A DNA stretch of 64,000 bases from Cristatella mucedo (GCA_009760855.2 WPIO01000055.1:1589501-1653500), one strand, 5' to 3'; shown: positions 37,301 to 44,230, counted from the stretch's first letter. Notes: generated by a model from the letters alone, not told the origin. Numbers and translations are program-made.

Positions 37301-38005
37301 GAAATTGGTTGTTTGCTTTTGATAGCAGTCCGTAGAGATTGCAAGGACAAGTAGCAAACATTGTCTTATTTACAAATGTGGCACTTGATATGATGCCTGA
37401 GACCGATAGAAATGGCTTCGCTCATCCTTTTTTGCAGGCTACTTAAAAGTATACCGTGCATGTAAACTGTGCATGCTGCCACTAACCACACTTGCATGCT
37501 GACCCTGTGCATGTCACCCCTAACCATGCTATTCATGTTGTTTATCAAGCATGATATCACTCAGCATTCAATCGCGTTTCCCTTTGCAGCAAATGTAAAG
37601 CGCCTAGAAAGAGATTGAGTTCTCTGAGAGTGCTTTATCAAGTGTATTGTTATTAATATTATTAGCCCATTTGACTTCAGTATTTCTACTGGCGCGCTCC
37701 TCTGTCACATTTTCGGTGCACCCTTAGGAAGTGTGTCGCGGCACCACGGCTCGAGCTCAGCTCGAAGCAGATCCAGATCTCTGCGCGGTCGCTCGCTCGA
37801 ACAGCGGCTGGGCGCCGCACCGACCGCAGCCCGCTTCCATCGCTTGCAGGACGCCGTCGGTCGGAGCGAGCTGCAGGACTTGCAGGGCAGAATGGAGCGT
37901 GTCGGTGCAAACCAGGAGCGCCAAATGGCCGAGCTCGTCGGCAGGAGGCTGCCACCGTCGGCGTCCGCCTTGGACGACGATGACGATGGCGGCTCAAAGT
38001 CGTAG
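16201..38005 (+). CDS. CEP83: CEP83 (CCDC41), complete eleven-exon gene
   Basis: CEP83 is a centriolar distal-appendage coiled-coil protein that anchors the mother centriole to the membrane and starts ciliogenesis. Coding exons: 16201-16544, 21837-21987, 22200-22424, 24594-24842, 26111-26357, 28298-28442, 31182-31331, 33579-33942, 35512-35636 (or from 35536), 36140-36335 and 37850-38005. All junctions are GT-AG and every phase agrees; the total is 2352 nt including stop, about 783 residues (human about 700). Near residue 97 LADEKMRSEQHRTNYQLLKA aligns with human [20 protein letters not shown]. The near-C-terminal ELKARHADLRERHRDYRNIM matches [13 protein letters not shown]. Most of the rest is heptad-rich Glu/Lys/Leu/Gln/Ala coiled coil. 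Coding exons are much richer in GC than the introns. It is divergent from TMEM67. Confidence 0.92.
17000..19560. other. CEP83 intron 1, unique sequence
   Basis: About 2.5 kb with no recognised gene or repeat family apart from a short duplicated ctcctatcgagctc near 18727. Reading frames are short and unconvincing. Confidence 0.5.
19720..20425 (+). mobile_element. LINE fragment with SINE inserted after RT motif C
   Basis: LINE RT motif FYADDTQL (19733-19756) stops at a SINE-A (19757-19950). The LINE resumes with the segment encoding IHTWMATNF and continues to the thumb region (gttcaaaactctgcagctcg). Confidence 0.8.
19757..19950 (+). mobile_element. SINE family A
   Basis: catggctcactaggtaaggc A box, GGTTCGAATCC B box, the ggtggtgatagccaccaaggc body, and a gctagtatttatttatttt end. 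Confidence 0.8.
20425..20650 (-). mobile_element. Two tandem LINE 3' tails
   Basis: Two reverse copies of the common tail, at 20425-20515 and 20517-20650, each starting with (aat)n. Confidence 0.8.
20660..21360 (+). mobile_element. LINE 3' fragment split by SINE-A
   Basis: LINE DNA (acatttaaatcttttggtgatcgagcc) runs to 21073, is interrupted by a reverse SINE-A (21074-21254), and finishes with the tail to about 21355. Confidence 0.75.
21074..21254 (-). mobile_element. SINE family A with 7-bp target duplication
   Basis: The reverse SINE carries gactcgaacccacgacc and is flanked by AACTCAT on both sides (21067-21073, 21255-21261). This gives the element boundaries. Confidence 0.8.
21837..21987 (+). 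CDS. CEP83: CEP83 exon 2
   Basis: Acceptor cgcccgccgcag; the first base completes the Lys codon from exon 1. It continues the coiled coil with LQSEMIQMQQDLSKLLSEK (human LQNEHVKLQNELKHLFNEK). Donor GCCCAG|gtcaga, phase 0. The open frame beyond the donor is a poly-Ala run in the intron and is not coding. Confidence 0.88.
22200..22424 (+). CDS. CEP83: CEP83 exon 3
   Basis: Acceptor gtcgcctccag, phase 0. VLPPEKLDALRTQLQ...ERPFRERLEKLD aligns with human ILTPQKLELLRAQIQ...ETPMRERFRNLD, and LKYDLAFIKSEYEALK aligns with LRYEHTFLKSEFEHQK. This is the most family-specific part of the protein. Donor GCCGAG|gtgcgt, phase 0. Confidence 0.92.
22700..23690. other. CEP83 intron 3, unique AT-rich sequence
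   Basis: No gene or recognised repeat family is seen. Confidence 0.5.
23700..24356 (+). mobile_element. LINE 3' fragment
   Basis: gcagacagctaggcttgtctgtcg, then gcgcaaagcctggaactt-type blocks and a diverged tail (gtaaagtgccaagaaaagaaat). Confidence 0.65.
24594..24842 (+). CDS. CEP83: CEP83 exon 4
   Basis: Acceptor cgtgggcacag, phase 0. It contains NAQLNQKVKGLLAELDEM (human KVYLCQKLKGLEAEVAEL) and QQKQLVEFQANLKAVE (human QVRQLAEMQATVRSLE). Donor GTCGAG|gtgcgt, phase 0. Confidence 0.9.
25232..25640 (-). mobile_element. LINE 3' fragment
   Basis: Starts (aat)n, then cttgataaagcaccctcag, cgctttacatttgctgcaaag, and further back ttgagttccaggctttggga. Confidence 0.85.
25690..25885 (+). repeat. Pyrimidine-rich (CT)n-like tract
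   Basis: About 200 bp of imperfect ctct/ttct. A similar tract is at 28560-28795. Both lie in CEP83 introns. Confidence 0.85.
26111..26357 (+). CDS. CEP83: CEP83 exon 5
   Basis: Acceptor cgccccgccacag, phase 0. It begins TEKDSLRKQCDNLMKEL. The end, ELTEHKMDAVKQKGELEREK, matches human [20 protein letters not shown]. Donor CTTGAAG|gtcagg leaves one base, completed by exon 6 as Asp. Confidence 0.9.
26960..27125 (+). mobile_element. LINE 3' tail
   Basis: catgtcacctcgaatcatgt block, then cctagaaagagattgagttc; the (att)n end is lost. Confidence 0.75.
27130..28110. other. CEP83 intron 5, unclassified
   Basis: No family recognised. Short reading frames only. Confidence 0.45.
28298..28442 (+). CDS. 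CEP83: CEP83 exon 6
   Basis: Acceptor ggactctttgcag. It encodes HKSKIATLEEANKRLEALLV and DKEQDCAQRV, matching human [20 protein letters not shown] and EKDRE. Donor GAAAA|gtaagt, two bases left over. Exon 6 is less GC-rich than its neighbours. Confidence 0.87.
28975..29418 (-). mobile_element. LINE RT C-terminal fragment, 147-codon open frame
   Basis: LKELGWLPVDQRMQSKVLTL, then LYLAELLHQFQPPRALRS and FSSAGPRLWSSLP: the conserved C-terminal region of L2/CR1-like reverse transcriptases. Open for 147 codons. It belongs to a subfamily different from the common ATT-tailed one. Confidence 0.85.
29505..30590 (+). mobile_element. LINE fragment with SINE-B insert
   Basis: A segment encoding a WMA...F-type motif and lacking an intact RT core is followed by a reverse SINE-B (29650-29800). 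The thumb region (catttgtgacatgctgtctag) and a tail near 30590 follow. Confidence 0.65.
30595..30770 (+). mobile_element. SINE family A, diverged
   Basis: cttagccaaggggtaaggta A box, a ttcgagt-like B box degraded to gtttgagtgg, and the gggatagctacgaaggctttt body. Confidence 0.55.
30810..31075 (+). mobile_element. LINE 3' tail
   Basis: The tgtgattcgccctctatg block to gaaagaggttgagctctctg and (atta)n. It ends about 100 bp before CEP83 exon 7. Confidence 0.85.
31182..31331 (+). CDS. CEP83: CEP83 exon 7
   Basis: Acceptor catcttgcctctag; the first base G completes Lys. LELESRVQQLERLK corresponds to human LELENRLADLEKMK. Donor CTCAA|gtgagc, two bases left over. A LINE tail ends about 100 bp upstream and a (CT)n tract begins about 30 bp downstream. 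Confidence 0.87.
32155..32560 (-). mobile_element. LINE 3' fragment
   Basis: Reverse (aat)n, gcaccctcagagaactcag, then ccaggctttgggagcatacg. Confidence 0.85.
33061..33092. repeat. 15-bp perfect inverted repeat with 2-nt loop
   Basis: tgctcaataccactg - aa - cagtggtattgagca: every base of the arms pairs. It lies in CEP83 intron 7, about 490 bp before exon 8. Confidence 0.9.
33579..33942 (+). CDS. CEP83: CEP83 exon 8 (longest)
   Basis: Acceptor cacttttctccag; it completes Lys and continues LKLQQQ as in human VRLKLQQQ. About 121 residues of Ala/Glu/Arg-rich coiled coil follow; human has similar spacing to QIQWLEEKHKLHERI, here RSSWQDERAETRARLDEL. Donor GCCAGG|gtacgg, phase 0. The frame runs on to a stop at 34035 inside the intron. 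Confidence 0.87.
34105..34232 (+). mobile_element. LINE 3' tail
   Basis: gcagcaaatgtaaagcacct, gggattgagttctctgaggg, (att)n, in CEP83 intron 8. Confidence 0.85.
34240..35500. other. CEP83 intron 8, remainder
   Basis: Unique DNA with an AT-rich middle ((tta)n at about 34880) and a gctgctgc-rich patch near 35050-35110. No gene recognised. Confidence 0.45.
35512..35636 (+). CDS. CEP83: CEP83 exon 9
   Basis: Two phase-0 acceptors are possible: tttttgctagcag at 35511 and tatggttgcag at 35535. The second gives a better start (KKKQCMKVITKLKRKYE against human QKKRKSLHENKLKRLQE) and removes eight residues that look unrelated. Donor CTCAA|gtgagt, two bases left over. Confidence 0.78.
36140..36335 (+). 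CDS. CEP83: CEP83 exon 10
   Basis: Acceptor cttcttgcttcag. It encodes SFAPPEALAKLKKELHEL, then RHADLRERHRDYRNIML, matching human [27 protein letters not shown]. A Ser/Asn-rich linker follows. Donor TCCTAC|gtaaga, phase 0. A (TAGC)n run begins just inside the next intron at 36352. Confidence 0.88.
36352..36377. repeat. (TAGC)n palindromic microsatellite
   Basis: gactagctagctagctagct, self-complementary in every unit, 16 bp inside CEP83 intron 10. Confidence 0.9.
36840..36972. repeat. (CA)n compound with (GC)n end
   Basis: Interrupted cacaca with a cgcgcgcgcgcgc core at the 3' end, capable of Z-DNA; in CEP83 intron 10. Confidence 0.85.
37040..37195 (+). mobile_element. SINE family B
   Basis: gcctttaacgaacgaggtc, gaccgaagtcgtgggctcaa, then gaagcacctgaacattgat and a LINE-like end. 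Confidence 0.6.
37430..37665 (+). mobile_element. LINE 3' tail
   Basis: The tgcatgctgaccctgtgcat block to cgcctagaaagagattgagt and (tta)n; it ends about 185 bp before CEP83 exon 11. Confidence 0.85.
37850..38005 (+). CDS. CEP83: CEP83 exon 11 (last, stop codon)
   Basis: A polypyrimidine tract and acceptor (cccgcttccatcgcttgcag) end at 37849 in phase 0, matching exon 10. RSELQDLQGRMERVGANQ then QMAELVG aligns with the human C-terminus QRELSLLRKRLEELETTQ..QLEELG. The tail is Ser/Asp-rich and ends at TAG 38003-38005. An alternative phase-0 acceptor lies at 37804; the acceptor at 37727 would break the phase. Confidence 0.82.
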   Translation, partial: DAVGRSELQDLQGRMERVGANQERQMAELVGRRLPPSASALDDDDDGGSKS

Positions 38006-38748
38006 ACCTATGGCGGCTCTCGGCGCCTCGCGGGCTCTTGTTTGACCGCTGCCTGTGCCGCAGCTGCAGATTGCCCCTCCTACCGCACAGTGGAAAGCCG
38101 AGCCGAGCGTCTTTCTTTTCTTGTGAAGAAAATCGAGTCCTGCCAGCCATCCTCGAGGGGGAGGCAGCCGAATTCAGCTGCAGGGCGTCCTACTGGCCGG
38201 ATAGTTTGAGGTTACCTCCTACCGAGTTGCCGTGCTTTTTTTTTATAAGTGCTACTCCTGCTGAAAGTGCGATCACCTCTCCCGCTTTCCCGAATTCGAG
38301 GCGTGTGAGACTTAATCGCATGGCGTCCAACAGCAGCCGTCACGAGTCCCTTCGTTCTTCCTTACTATGTGAAAAATGTTGTTCTGCCGATTGGAAGCCA
38401 AAGCATTCCCACGCCGCATTGGCATTGCTGCTCGCCTTTGTGCTTTTTTGACCGGAAGCAGCCTTAGAGAGCTGGACTTAGTGCGTTTTTTCTTTTGCCG
38501 ACCGGTGGGTTTGTGCCCTCCATGCGGCTGGGGCTGTCTTGGGGGTTACTGGGATTGCTGTTAAAAACCATGCGCATCCTCAGCCTATGCATGACACTAC
38601 TCGTGGCTTGCTCGTGTAGCGATGCCGGTGCATTTGATCTCCACAAGATTTTCAATATATACCACGCATGCAAAATATATGGCTAACCTACTCGCATGCC
38701 TATGTATGCAGTATGCTCATGAGCATGTGCATCATCATGAGCACGTGC

Positions 38749-38996
38749 TCAGATCGGACGGGCGGTAGCTGACGCAGAGGTAGCAGACAATGCCCGACAG
38801 GATCGGCAAGAGGATGGGCTGATCGCCAACTCTGCTCTCTGCTGTTGTTGGTTCAGCTTCCTATTAAAGCTTGACATAATTTTCTGTCTTTCTAGTTTTA
38901 CGATATCCTTTTTTGTGTACTTAGTGCTTTGATCAACAGGGAATGCAGGAATTTCAACCAAGATGTCTCCACGGTAGACACCTTGCTTCAGATACC
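38749..38996 (-). CDS. Possible terminal exon of an unrecognised minus-strand gene
   Basis: Read on the minus strand from an acceptor-like accgaatgctag, the frame opens YLKQGVYRGDILVEIPAFPV and continues through a Lys-rich segment and QQQQ to a stop near 38749. Composition looks protein-like and lower in GC than CEP83. A +1 shift after the Gln run reads ILLPILSGIVCYLCVSYRP, a plausible membrane segment, before another stop. I do not recognise the family, and no upstream exon was found: the next minus-strand DNA is a (GA)n tract. It would be convergent with CEP83. It could be a decayed or chance frame. Confidence 0.28.
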
Positions 38997-39012
38997 TAGC
39001 ATTCGGTTATGA

Positions 39013-39049
39013 CGTCTGCTGCTCGACGTTGCATCAGCAAGTCTCTCAA

Positions 39050-39129
<80 letters not shown>

Positions 39130-39540
39130 TCTCTCTCTCTGTTCTTCCTTCTCTCTGTACGAGCAAATTTCAACTCAAATTTAAGAGCGATTTCATTGTC
39201 AACCGGTATCATTCACTTTGTTGTACGTCCGGGATAGAGGTTTAACATGAAAAAGTCTCCCTGCACAACATCGACTAAGTAACAGTAGTTAGAGTCAAGA
39301 TTCACTTACAGCCAAGGCTTAATTGATGGATGTGGTTTGGATCCTCGTAAAACGCTATGGCCAATATCACGAACCGTTTTTTCTTATGACACCAGCCTTT
39401 CTAGAAGCATCTTTCCATAGACTTGCTGTAAATGCTGAAATTTTCCTCATCAAAGCCTTCTTTTGTTATATTTTGTGATATTTGTAAATTTATTATTTAC
39501 AGCAGAAATTGCAATTTTTTAGTTCTCTATAAAAAACCAA
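39013..39540. other. Intergenic, simple repeat then AT-rich DNA
   Basis: The segment opens with a long (CT)n tract (39045-39140) and continues with AT-rich DNA in which no gene or recognised repeat is seen. Confidence 0.5.
39045..39140. repeat. (CT)n microsatellite
   Basis: About 48 units with one ccct interruption. Confidence 0.95.
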
Positions 39541-39544
39541 AAAT

Positions 39545-39760
39545 AGATTAATAATAATAATAGATTTGTATAGCAACCTCAAAAAACCACAGAGAATTTA
39601 ATCTTTTTTTTATGCACTTTAAAAAAGTTCTACAGAAAGGAAGCATGATCATATGGTTAGTGGTACCATGGACCATGGAAATAAGCATAACATGGTTAGG
39701 AGGTGACATGCACTAGGTCAGCATGCAAATGTGGTTAGTGGCAACGTTGGAGACCGTGCC
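39545..39760 (-). mobile_element. LINE 3' tail
   Basis: Reverse (aat)n, then gtatagcaacctcaaaaaac and the agcatgatcatatggttagtg block; diverged. Confidence 0.7.
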
Positions 39761-39769
39761 TGTAGTTCG

Positions 39770-40868
39770 CATGCTCCCAAAGCCTAGAACTCACTTCCGA
39801 CTTGTGTCACGACGCCAGTGGTTCAGGTCCTATCTCGGTGGGAGACACCAGAGTATTGACGAGAATTGACAAAGATCGTCCGACGTACCTCTAAAGTATG
39901 GGGTACCTCAGGGCTCCATGCTATCCGGTTCTTTTGTGGTTTATACTCCCCTTCTTGCCGACGTGATTGCCAAGCACAATCTTGGCTTTCACATCTATGC
40001 GAATGACACTCAGTTGTACCTTTGCTTTAATCCCTCACAGCCTTCGAGTACCTCGAGTTCTCTCAACTCAAATGGCAGCAAATTTTCTTGAATTAAATGA
40101 TGATAAAACTAACTTACTAGTTATGGGCCAAACCAGGAGCGATTCAGAAATTGGAAGTTGGTCCATGCATATGTGACAACCCGCCTTGACTTCTGTAACT
40201 CACTGCTTGCTGGTCTACCGGCCTGTGCAATCAGGTGCTTACAGCTGGTGCAAAACTCCGCAGCTAGGCTTGTCTGTCTTGAGCGTCGCAGTTGCCATAT
40301 CACACCACTTCTCGCCGACCTGCACTGGCTACCGGTCAAGTAACGGATCGACTTCAAGGTTTTGTCGCTCACTTTTAGGTCCCTTCATTCTTTGGCTCCA
40401 GCCTACCTATCAGATCTACTCAACGGCCAGGCCAAGCATCGAACCACCTGCTTTTCGGAACCTACCTGTTTACCTATACCTCTTACAAACCTCGAATACT
40501 TTGGAGACTGTGCCTAGATCGTATGCTCCCAAAGCCTGGAACTCACTCCTGACTTGCGTCACAACGTCTCCTGACTTGACCACATTTAAAAAGAACTTAA
40601 AAAAGCACCTATTTAGGACAGCCTTTAGTGGGTCCCTGTGATTCGTCCTTCATGTGCTTATGCTTGCTGACACTGTGCATGCTGCCACTAAACCACACTT
40701 GCATGCTGACCCTGTGCATGTCAGCCTTAACCACGTTATTCATGTTGTTTATCAAGCATGCTATTACTCACCATTCAATCGCGTTTGCCTTTGCAGCAAA
40801 TGTAAAGCGCCTAGAAGGAGACTGGGTTCTCTGAGGGTACTTTATCAAGTGTATTATTATTACTATTA
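39770..40868 (+). mobile_element. L2/CR1-like LINE copy with internal deletion
   Basis: RT motifs (GVPQGS-like ggggtacctcagggctccat; HIYANDTQLYLCF at motif C) are followed by [12 protein letters not shown]. The frame then jumps to the thumb region ([18 protein letters not shown]), so the middle is missing. It ends with the full tail and (att)n. Confidence 0.85.
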
Positions 40869-40874
40869 TTAATA

Positions 40875-41065
40875 CGAAATCTCCTGACTTGTCCACATTT
40901 AAAAAGAAACTAGAGAACGCATTTATTTATCACAGCATTTAGTCGGTCCCCGTGATTCGTCCTTTATGTGCTTATGCGTGCTGACAGTGTATTTTATGGT
41001 TAGTGGAGAAGCTCCACCATTCGCAACGATGCGACTCTGATAGACTGAGAGCAGCATAAAGCGCC

Positions 41066-41108
<43 letters not shown>

Positions 41109-41155
41109 AGTTCTTTGAGGGCGCTTTATCAAGTACATTAATATTATTATCACTT
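40875..41155 (+). mobile_element. LINE 3' tail with (GA)n expansion
   Basis: The agaga within the tail motif has expanded to a (GA)n tract (41069-41105), showing how these tails can seed microsatellites. Confidence 0.8.
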
Positions 41156-41174
41156 TCGCTTCTACGTACATCTT

Positions 41175-41426
41175 CTATATTAACTTCATTTCCCTTGCCT
41201 TTTTCTGTTTTAGCCTTTCTTGCAATCGAGGACTTACTTTAATGACACCGGACTCAATGTGTTGTTTTCCTTCTTTCTCATAACCTATAGCGGCATTAAC
41301 CTTATTCATGTCCACTTTTTGACTTTGATCTACATCACATCCTAAAGGTAAAACCTCATATATCCTCCTAATATCCGCTATCGCTTCAGTTGGATTTTCG
41401 GTTTGTTTTTCGAGTGCGGCATTCAA
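41175..41426 (-). CDS. Hypothetical ORF at edge of Polinton-like remnant
   Basis: An 83-codon intronless ATG frame, rich in Lys, Glu and Asn, with balanced protein-like composition and the segment HIESGVIKVSPRLQERLKQK. It is not recognised. Its AT-rich codons and compact spacing resemble the ATPase/protease remnants at 42.0-43.4 kb rather than the host exons, so it may belong to the same integrated element. A LINE tail ends about 20 bp to its left. Confidence 0.35.
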   Translation of the reverse strand: MNAALEKQTENPTEAIADIRRIYEVLPLGCDVDQSQKVDMNKVNAAIGYEKEGKQHIESGVIKVSPRLQERLKQKKAREMKLI

Positions 41427-41551
41427 AGCCCTATATCATCCTAGTCTAGCAGATTTATTGATAGTGACTAGAGATCAAGAAAAAATTAGAAAAAAAGAAT
41501 GAAGAAACGGGATTAGGCTTAAAGATAACCCAAGCGAAGCGGCTTCAAGCG

Positions 41552-41800
41552 ATGCAAATCGCAATAAACGCACTCGTTAAAACTTGGTTCTGGATTAATG
41601 GAAACAGTTGCCACGAAACTATTCGGCGATTCGGAAAGACGTGTCAGACACACCGATGGGAAATCCTGGTGAATATGTTTCCGGTGAAACCTTTAATAAT
41701 ACAAGAGCTCTTACCCTTCTTGAGACGTGGACAAAGAGTTACAGAAAGTTGTACAATGATTGTCAATGATTTAGATGCGGCTGACTTCTTTCATAAATAA
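41552..41800 (+). CDS. Hypothetical ORF in Polinton-like remnant
   Basis: An 82-codon frame that opens MQIAINALVKTWFWINGN and is open further upstream through a Lys-rich stretch. Protein-like, AT-rich, unrecognised. It is followed after 16 bp by another small frame on the same strand, a compact spacing unlike the host genes. Confidence 0.35.
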   Translation: MQIAINALVKTWFWINGNSCHETIRRFGKTCQTHRWEILVNMFPVKPLIIQELLPFLRRGQRVTESCTMIVNDLDAADFFHK

Positions 41801-41816
41801 AGTGTAAAATGAGACT

Positions 41817-41996
41817 ATGCATCTAAAGGAACCAGAGCGTACCGAATTGAGAAACGCATCAAATATGGAGTTGGCTGACAATGCAGCTAAACTATCGACT
41901 GATACGAAGCAACCTGAATCCTGCAATGAGTTGCAACGTCACCTTTGGGGGGAATTCTTTGGCTATGAAGATTCTTCCATTTGGAATTGTGACTGA
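41817..41996 (+). CDS. Small hypothetical ORF in Polinton-like remnant
   Basis: A 59-codon frame from ATG 41817 to TGA 41994-41996. It is acidic, with ELQRHLWGEFFGYEDSSIW near the end. Unrecognised. Codon use and position fit the same element as the neighbouring frame. Confidence 0.3.
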   Translation: MHLKEPERTELRNASNMELADNAAKLSTDTKQPESCNELQRHLWGEFFGYEDSSIWNCD

Positions 41997-42062
41997 CTTG
42001 ATTTCACTCGTTTTGCTTGAAATCTTCTTTGATGGCATTTTCTATATCATGAAAATAAATTT

Positions 42063-42478
42063 TCATAAATGATAATTAATCATCAAAAGACTGCCCATAA
42101 CTAACCCAAAGTCGTCATTAAACGTTTGCACGAGTGATAAAAACTCGAAACAACGTCTGCCGCAATCGATTTCGTCGTATTTTTGTAACTTCCTCGTGGA
42201 AAGGTTTGGCAGTAAGCCGAAATATTTCTTTACTTCGGGTCTACTCCAAACGAATTGAAACAAAAGTAATCTGCAGGATTCGCTTTCACAGCTATCCAAA
42301 GGTATTACGCACCGCTTGAATTGCCCGTATTACATATCTAACATTCGTCGTGCTTCCTTTTCATTCTTACCGACTCATTTTTAGAAAATACGCCTCTAAA
42401 GTTTTGTATTCCTAGTTCTTTAACGTAACGCATGATATCCACATCGTTCAAAGGTCTAGAACTTGGCTTTTTAAACAT
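42063..42478 (-). pseudogene. Decayed adenain-like cysteine protease (Maverick/Polinton or adintovirus type)
   Basis: Minus-strand pieces in order carry hallmarks of the virion-maturation protease of Polintons/adintoviruses. An N-terminal block opens with PLNDVDIMRYVKEL and IQNFRGVF. A middle block has LWIAV then YFCFNSFGVDP. A C-terminal block has CGRRCFEFL, which corresponds to the catalytic-Cys region (CGxxCL). The blocks lie in different frames, separated by stops and frameshifts, and the expected GTHW motif reads with a stop and Tyr where His should be. The copy is therefore inactive. Assignment is from remembered family motifs and no search was possible. Confidence 0.6.
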
Positions 42479-42639
42479 TTATAACTCTTTAAACCCATCT
42501 CTAGCTCTCTTTCCGTAACTCCAACCTGAACCTTTTAAATTTTCCAAACAATTAAATTTGCTCATAATATCCGCAATCCTTCTCATATTTAGATTATGTT
42601 CTGATTCATTACAAAAATCGGCACCTTTTACTCTGGATT
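42479..42639 (-). pseudogene. Upstream small viral-like ORF remnant, abuts protease
   Basis: About 53 codons ending GSGWSYGKRARDGFKEL. Its TAA directly precedes the ATG of the protease fragment, a viral-style tight junction. The LKGSGW...GKRAR ending resembles small basic virion proteins, but the family is not identified. An in-frame stop lies upstream, so the start is unclear or lost. Confidence 0.35.
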
Positions 42640-42879
42640 ATAATCTGATTCATTAACAATCCCGCACCGCAACTTCTGAGACTCGTGAATTGAGTTTTTC
42701 TCAATCCGCACATAACGCATTTACCTGTTAGAGATCCGCGGAAACCTCTTGGAGTTGCAATCTCTTCGTAATGTTCACCTACCGGTCCTGTTTGTTGCTT
42801 GCACTAGACACAGTACATATTCTCCTGTATAATTAGTTAAATTTATATAGAACACGATTGCAAAAGTTAGACCGGTAAA

Positions 42880-43415
42880 TTTTGGACAGGCTTCTAAAAT
42901 GGGGCATCTGGATCCTCTACCGAGCAGATAGAATACGCAATCTTGTTACAGGATCCTCTGGATGCGACAAAACGCAACTTTTGTGGTGCTGCATACTTCT
43001 TCCCAGCGAACATGAAAAGCTTTCTATGAATTACGATATCTATGTGCTACATCTGTGCTAGCAGTCTAGGCCAGGATTACGATATCTATGTGCTACATCT
43101 GTGCTAGCAGTCTAGGCCAGGATTGGCAAAGAGGAATCGAGCAAATGTGGGATGAGAATGTGCCAAAGGCAAATTTGAGACGATTGACGGAATCGAAAAA
43201 GCTGCCTAAAGTTTAGAGCAGCTTTCGTAAATCTGGTAATAGCGCGGTTGATCGCCTTGGATTATTTGATGACTGAAGATCAAACGCCCACTGTGGAAAA
43301 CTTTACGAGAGGCAGACCTAACAAGCTAAACACGTTTTACCTATCGTTAGGATTTACCGGAATACCCAGAAGAGAAATTGGAAACTATGCCAATGTCATC
43401 ATCATGTTTAATCTG

Positions 43416-43434
<19 letters not shown>
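42880..43434 (+). pseudogene. Decayed A32-like DNA-packaging ATPase (Polinton/adintovirus type)
   Basis: The plus-strand frame carries a degraded Walker A motif TGSSGCDKT at 42948-42974 (family GxxGxGKT/S; the second Gly is Asp here). About 280 bp on, a block contains MTEDQTPTVENFTRGRP, LNTFYLSLGF, IPRREIG and VIIMFNLNE. This matches the Walker B/sensor region of the FtsK/HerA-like packaging ATPases of Mavericks and adintoviruses (DD...FTRGRH...YLSQSY..IP). Stops and frame changes break it, and a 46-bp perfect tandem duplication lies in the middle. It opposes the protease in orientation. A (GA)n tract replaces its C-terminus. Confidence 0.62.
43029..43120. repeat. 46-bp perfect tandem duplication
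   Basis: The unit starting attacgatatctatgtgctac and ending tctaggccagg occurs twice without a mismatch (43029-43074, 43075-43120), inside the ATPase remnant. Perfect identity points to a recent duplication or an assembly artefact. Confidence 0.9.
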
Positions 43435-43455
<21 letters not shown>

Positions 43456-43483
43456 CATACGGGACACGCAGTCGGCGTGCTAG

Positions 43484-44230
43484 CTAACGACGCCTTGCCA
43501 GGCTGCGACTGCGGCACAGGAGTGGAACCAGATTGCGTCGGCGGAGTTTGGTGAGGTGGACGTCTAAGCGGCGGCGGTCAACGGGGCGACCGGGTGCGAG
43601 ACGATCGTTCGAGCCCGAGGCTGCATTGAATGAGGTGGCGAGCTGCGAGCCGATTTTGGTCCGACGGACGTCGCTACGGCGACCAGCGACGCGGCGGCTT
43701 TCTGCAGATAGGTGGAAAGACGGCAGAAAGGCGGCGGCGTACGGCAGAAAGGCGGCGGCAGCCGGCGAGCCACCGACGGCGAGCGAGATGGCGCCGGTAG
43801 TTCGCGCGTAGACGGCGGCGGTGAGCGAGGCGCCAGCACCGGCGGAAGTATGCGCTGCGACCGCTGAGCGAGGCGCTCGGGATGCCCGCTGAGCGAGGCG
43901 CTTGCACATGAGAGGCTGGGGGCGAGAGCGAGAGATGAGAGAGGCAAGAGGAGAGGCTGGGGGCGAAGCCCCGTCAGCGACAAAAGCTCAGCCGCGGCTG
44001 AGCAGCTGGCGGATATGGCCTGCGAGGCGGCGCAAGACGTTGCGATGTGTTGTACAACAGCGGCTCCGGCCGGCAGCGCCGGCGGCTGCTCATGTGGAGC
44101 CACGCGGAGACGCGAGCGCTGAACGTGTGAGCGCTGAACGGCACTACTTCATCTTTATTTCTCTCAACGCGTAGGAATACGAGAGGTCGACGAATCGCGG
44201 CAGCCGTCAAATGGCTTTGCCGCGTGTGCG
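43484..44230. other. GC-rich unclassified segment before LTR element
   Basis: This is a GC-rich stretch (cggcgg-type motifs, Arg/Ala/Pro-rich frames in every phase) between the AT-rich Polinton-like remnant and the LTR element. No domain is recognised, and the open frames on both strands are explained by base composition. It may be a fragment of another mobile element. Confidence 0.4.

Noticed and set aside
37728-38045. Frame beginning MCRGTTARAQ as the last CEP83 exon
   Set aside because: In phase with the 37727 acceptor but without coiled-coil or CEP83 similarity; the other frame matches the family.
43484-44103. GC-rich frames up to 179 codons on both strands
   Set aside because: Open in several phases at once, the mark of GC-rich non-coding DNA.
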